A DNA stretch of 41,291 nucleotides, taken from NCBI GenBank assembly GCA_017381865.1, contig JAFOBJ010000034.1:1-41291 (forward strand). The letters run 5' to 3'. Both the position numbers and the translations under genes were made by a program. Under the pieces are notes generated by a model that had not been told where the DNA came from, did no database searches, and saw only the letters and a list, made by a program, of their open reading frames with translations. Positions 41,230 to 41,291 of this stretch are shown one piece after another. The number at the start of each line of letters is the position of its first letter. Position 1 is the first letter of the stretch. The stretch comes from Bacteroidales bacterium. GTDB lineage: Bacteria > Bacteroidota > Bacteroidia > Bacteroidales > F082.

Positions 41230-41291
41230 ATGAAAGAATTAAATTCTAAGATACCTGCAGGTCCATTGGCAGAAAAATGGACAAATTATAA
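41230..41291 (+). CDS. frdA: fumarate reductase/succinate dehydrogenase flavoprotein, N-terminus (3' truncated)
   Basis: Only the first 20 codons are present (MKELNSKIPAGPLAEKWTNY). The KIPAGPLAEKWTNY stretch matches, from memory, the conserved N-terminus of Bacteroides-type FrdA/SdhA. Position right after the cytochrome b gene supports the assignment. The rest lies beyond the window. Confidence 0.8.
   Translation, partial: MKELNSKIPAGPLAEKWTNY

Overview
The window looks like a chromosome segment of an anaerobic, probably gut-type Bacteroidales bacterium. The support is the low G+C content, promoters of the Bacteroidota form TTTG-N19/20-TAnnTTTG, a type IX secretion cargo protein, a fimbrillin operon (DUF3575, DUF5119, fimbrillin), a GH97 (SusB-type) glucosidase, Na+-NQR and a b558-type fumarate reductase. 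The species cannot be named from the sequence. No rRNA, tRNA, CRISPR array, transposase or prophage was seen.

Positions 1-15230 are mostly ordinary genome. They hold a cut-off gene end, a secreted barrel-like protein, a free-methionine-R-sulfoxide reductase, a 999-residue T9SS cargo protein followed by a small protein with an unusual C-terminal tail, an M3 dipeptidase, an AlkD-like glycosylase, an AspT/YidE-like transporter, a CrcB fluoride channel, a secreted protein of unknown role, a TIGR04076-like protein, a GNAT acetyltransferase and the fimbrillin operon.

Positions 15263-24300 form an accessory-looking island. It contains a membrane Ser/Thr kinase, a small DNA-binding-like protein, a 56-residue basic protein, a lipoprotein and a TerB-like membrane protein on the + strand. 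Converging on these from the - strand are an LRR protein with a heptad tail, a PD-(D/E)XK nuclease, a GNAT-like protein, a 58-residue helical protein and a coiled-coil protein. Three of its transcription units carry the same extended box at the same distance from the -7 promoter element (16596-16641, 17313-17363, and 24107-24156 on the - strand), which suggests one regulon. It is the best candidate here for an undescribed system.

Positions 24314-31350 carry the GH97 enzyme and then a four-gene [FeFe]-hydrogenase cassette: a [2Fe-2S] thioredoxin-fold protein, a PAS-containing HydS-like hydrogenase homologue, a SpoIIE/PP2C-type phosphatase and a group-B-like [FeFe] hydrogenase. Positions 31699-41291 hold a fumarate-respiration module: aspartase (aspartate to fumarate), the complete nqrABCDEF operon (NADH to quinone, pumping Na+), a DASS-type anion/Na+ symporter, fumarate reductase cytochrome b, and the first 20 codons of the fumarate reductase flavoprotein. 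Together these genes would handle fermentative redox balance: H2 release on one side and quinone-linked fumarate reduction to succinate on the other.

A second theme is simple, degenerate short-word repeats (for example runs of GTCAACA, ATTATGA, GACTTGTA or GAGCTGTGA). They sit in many intergenic gaps and also inside genes, where they have supplied a lipoprotein signal peptide, a kinase insert and an acetyltransferase N-terminus.
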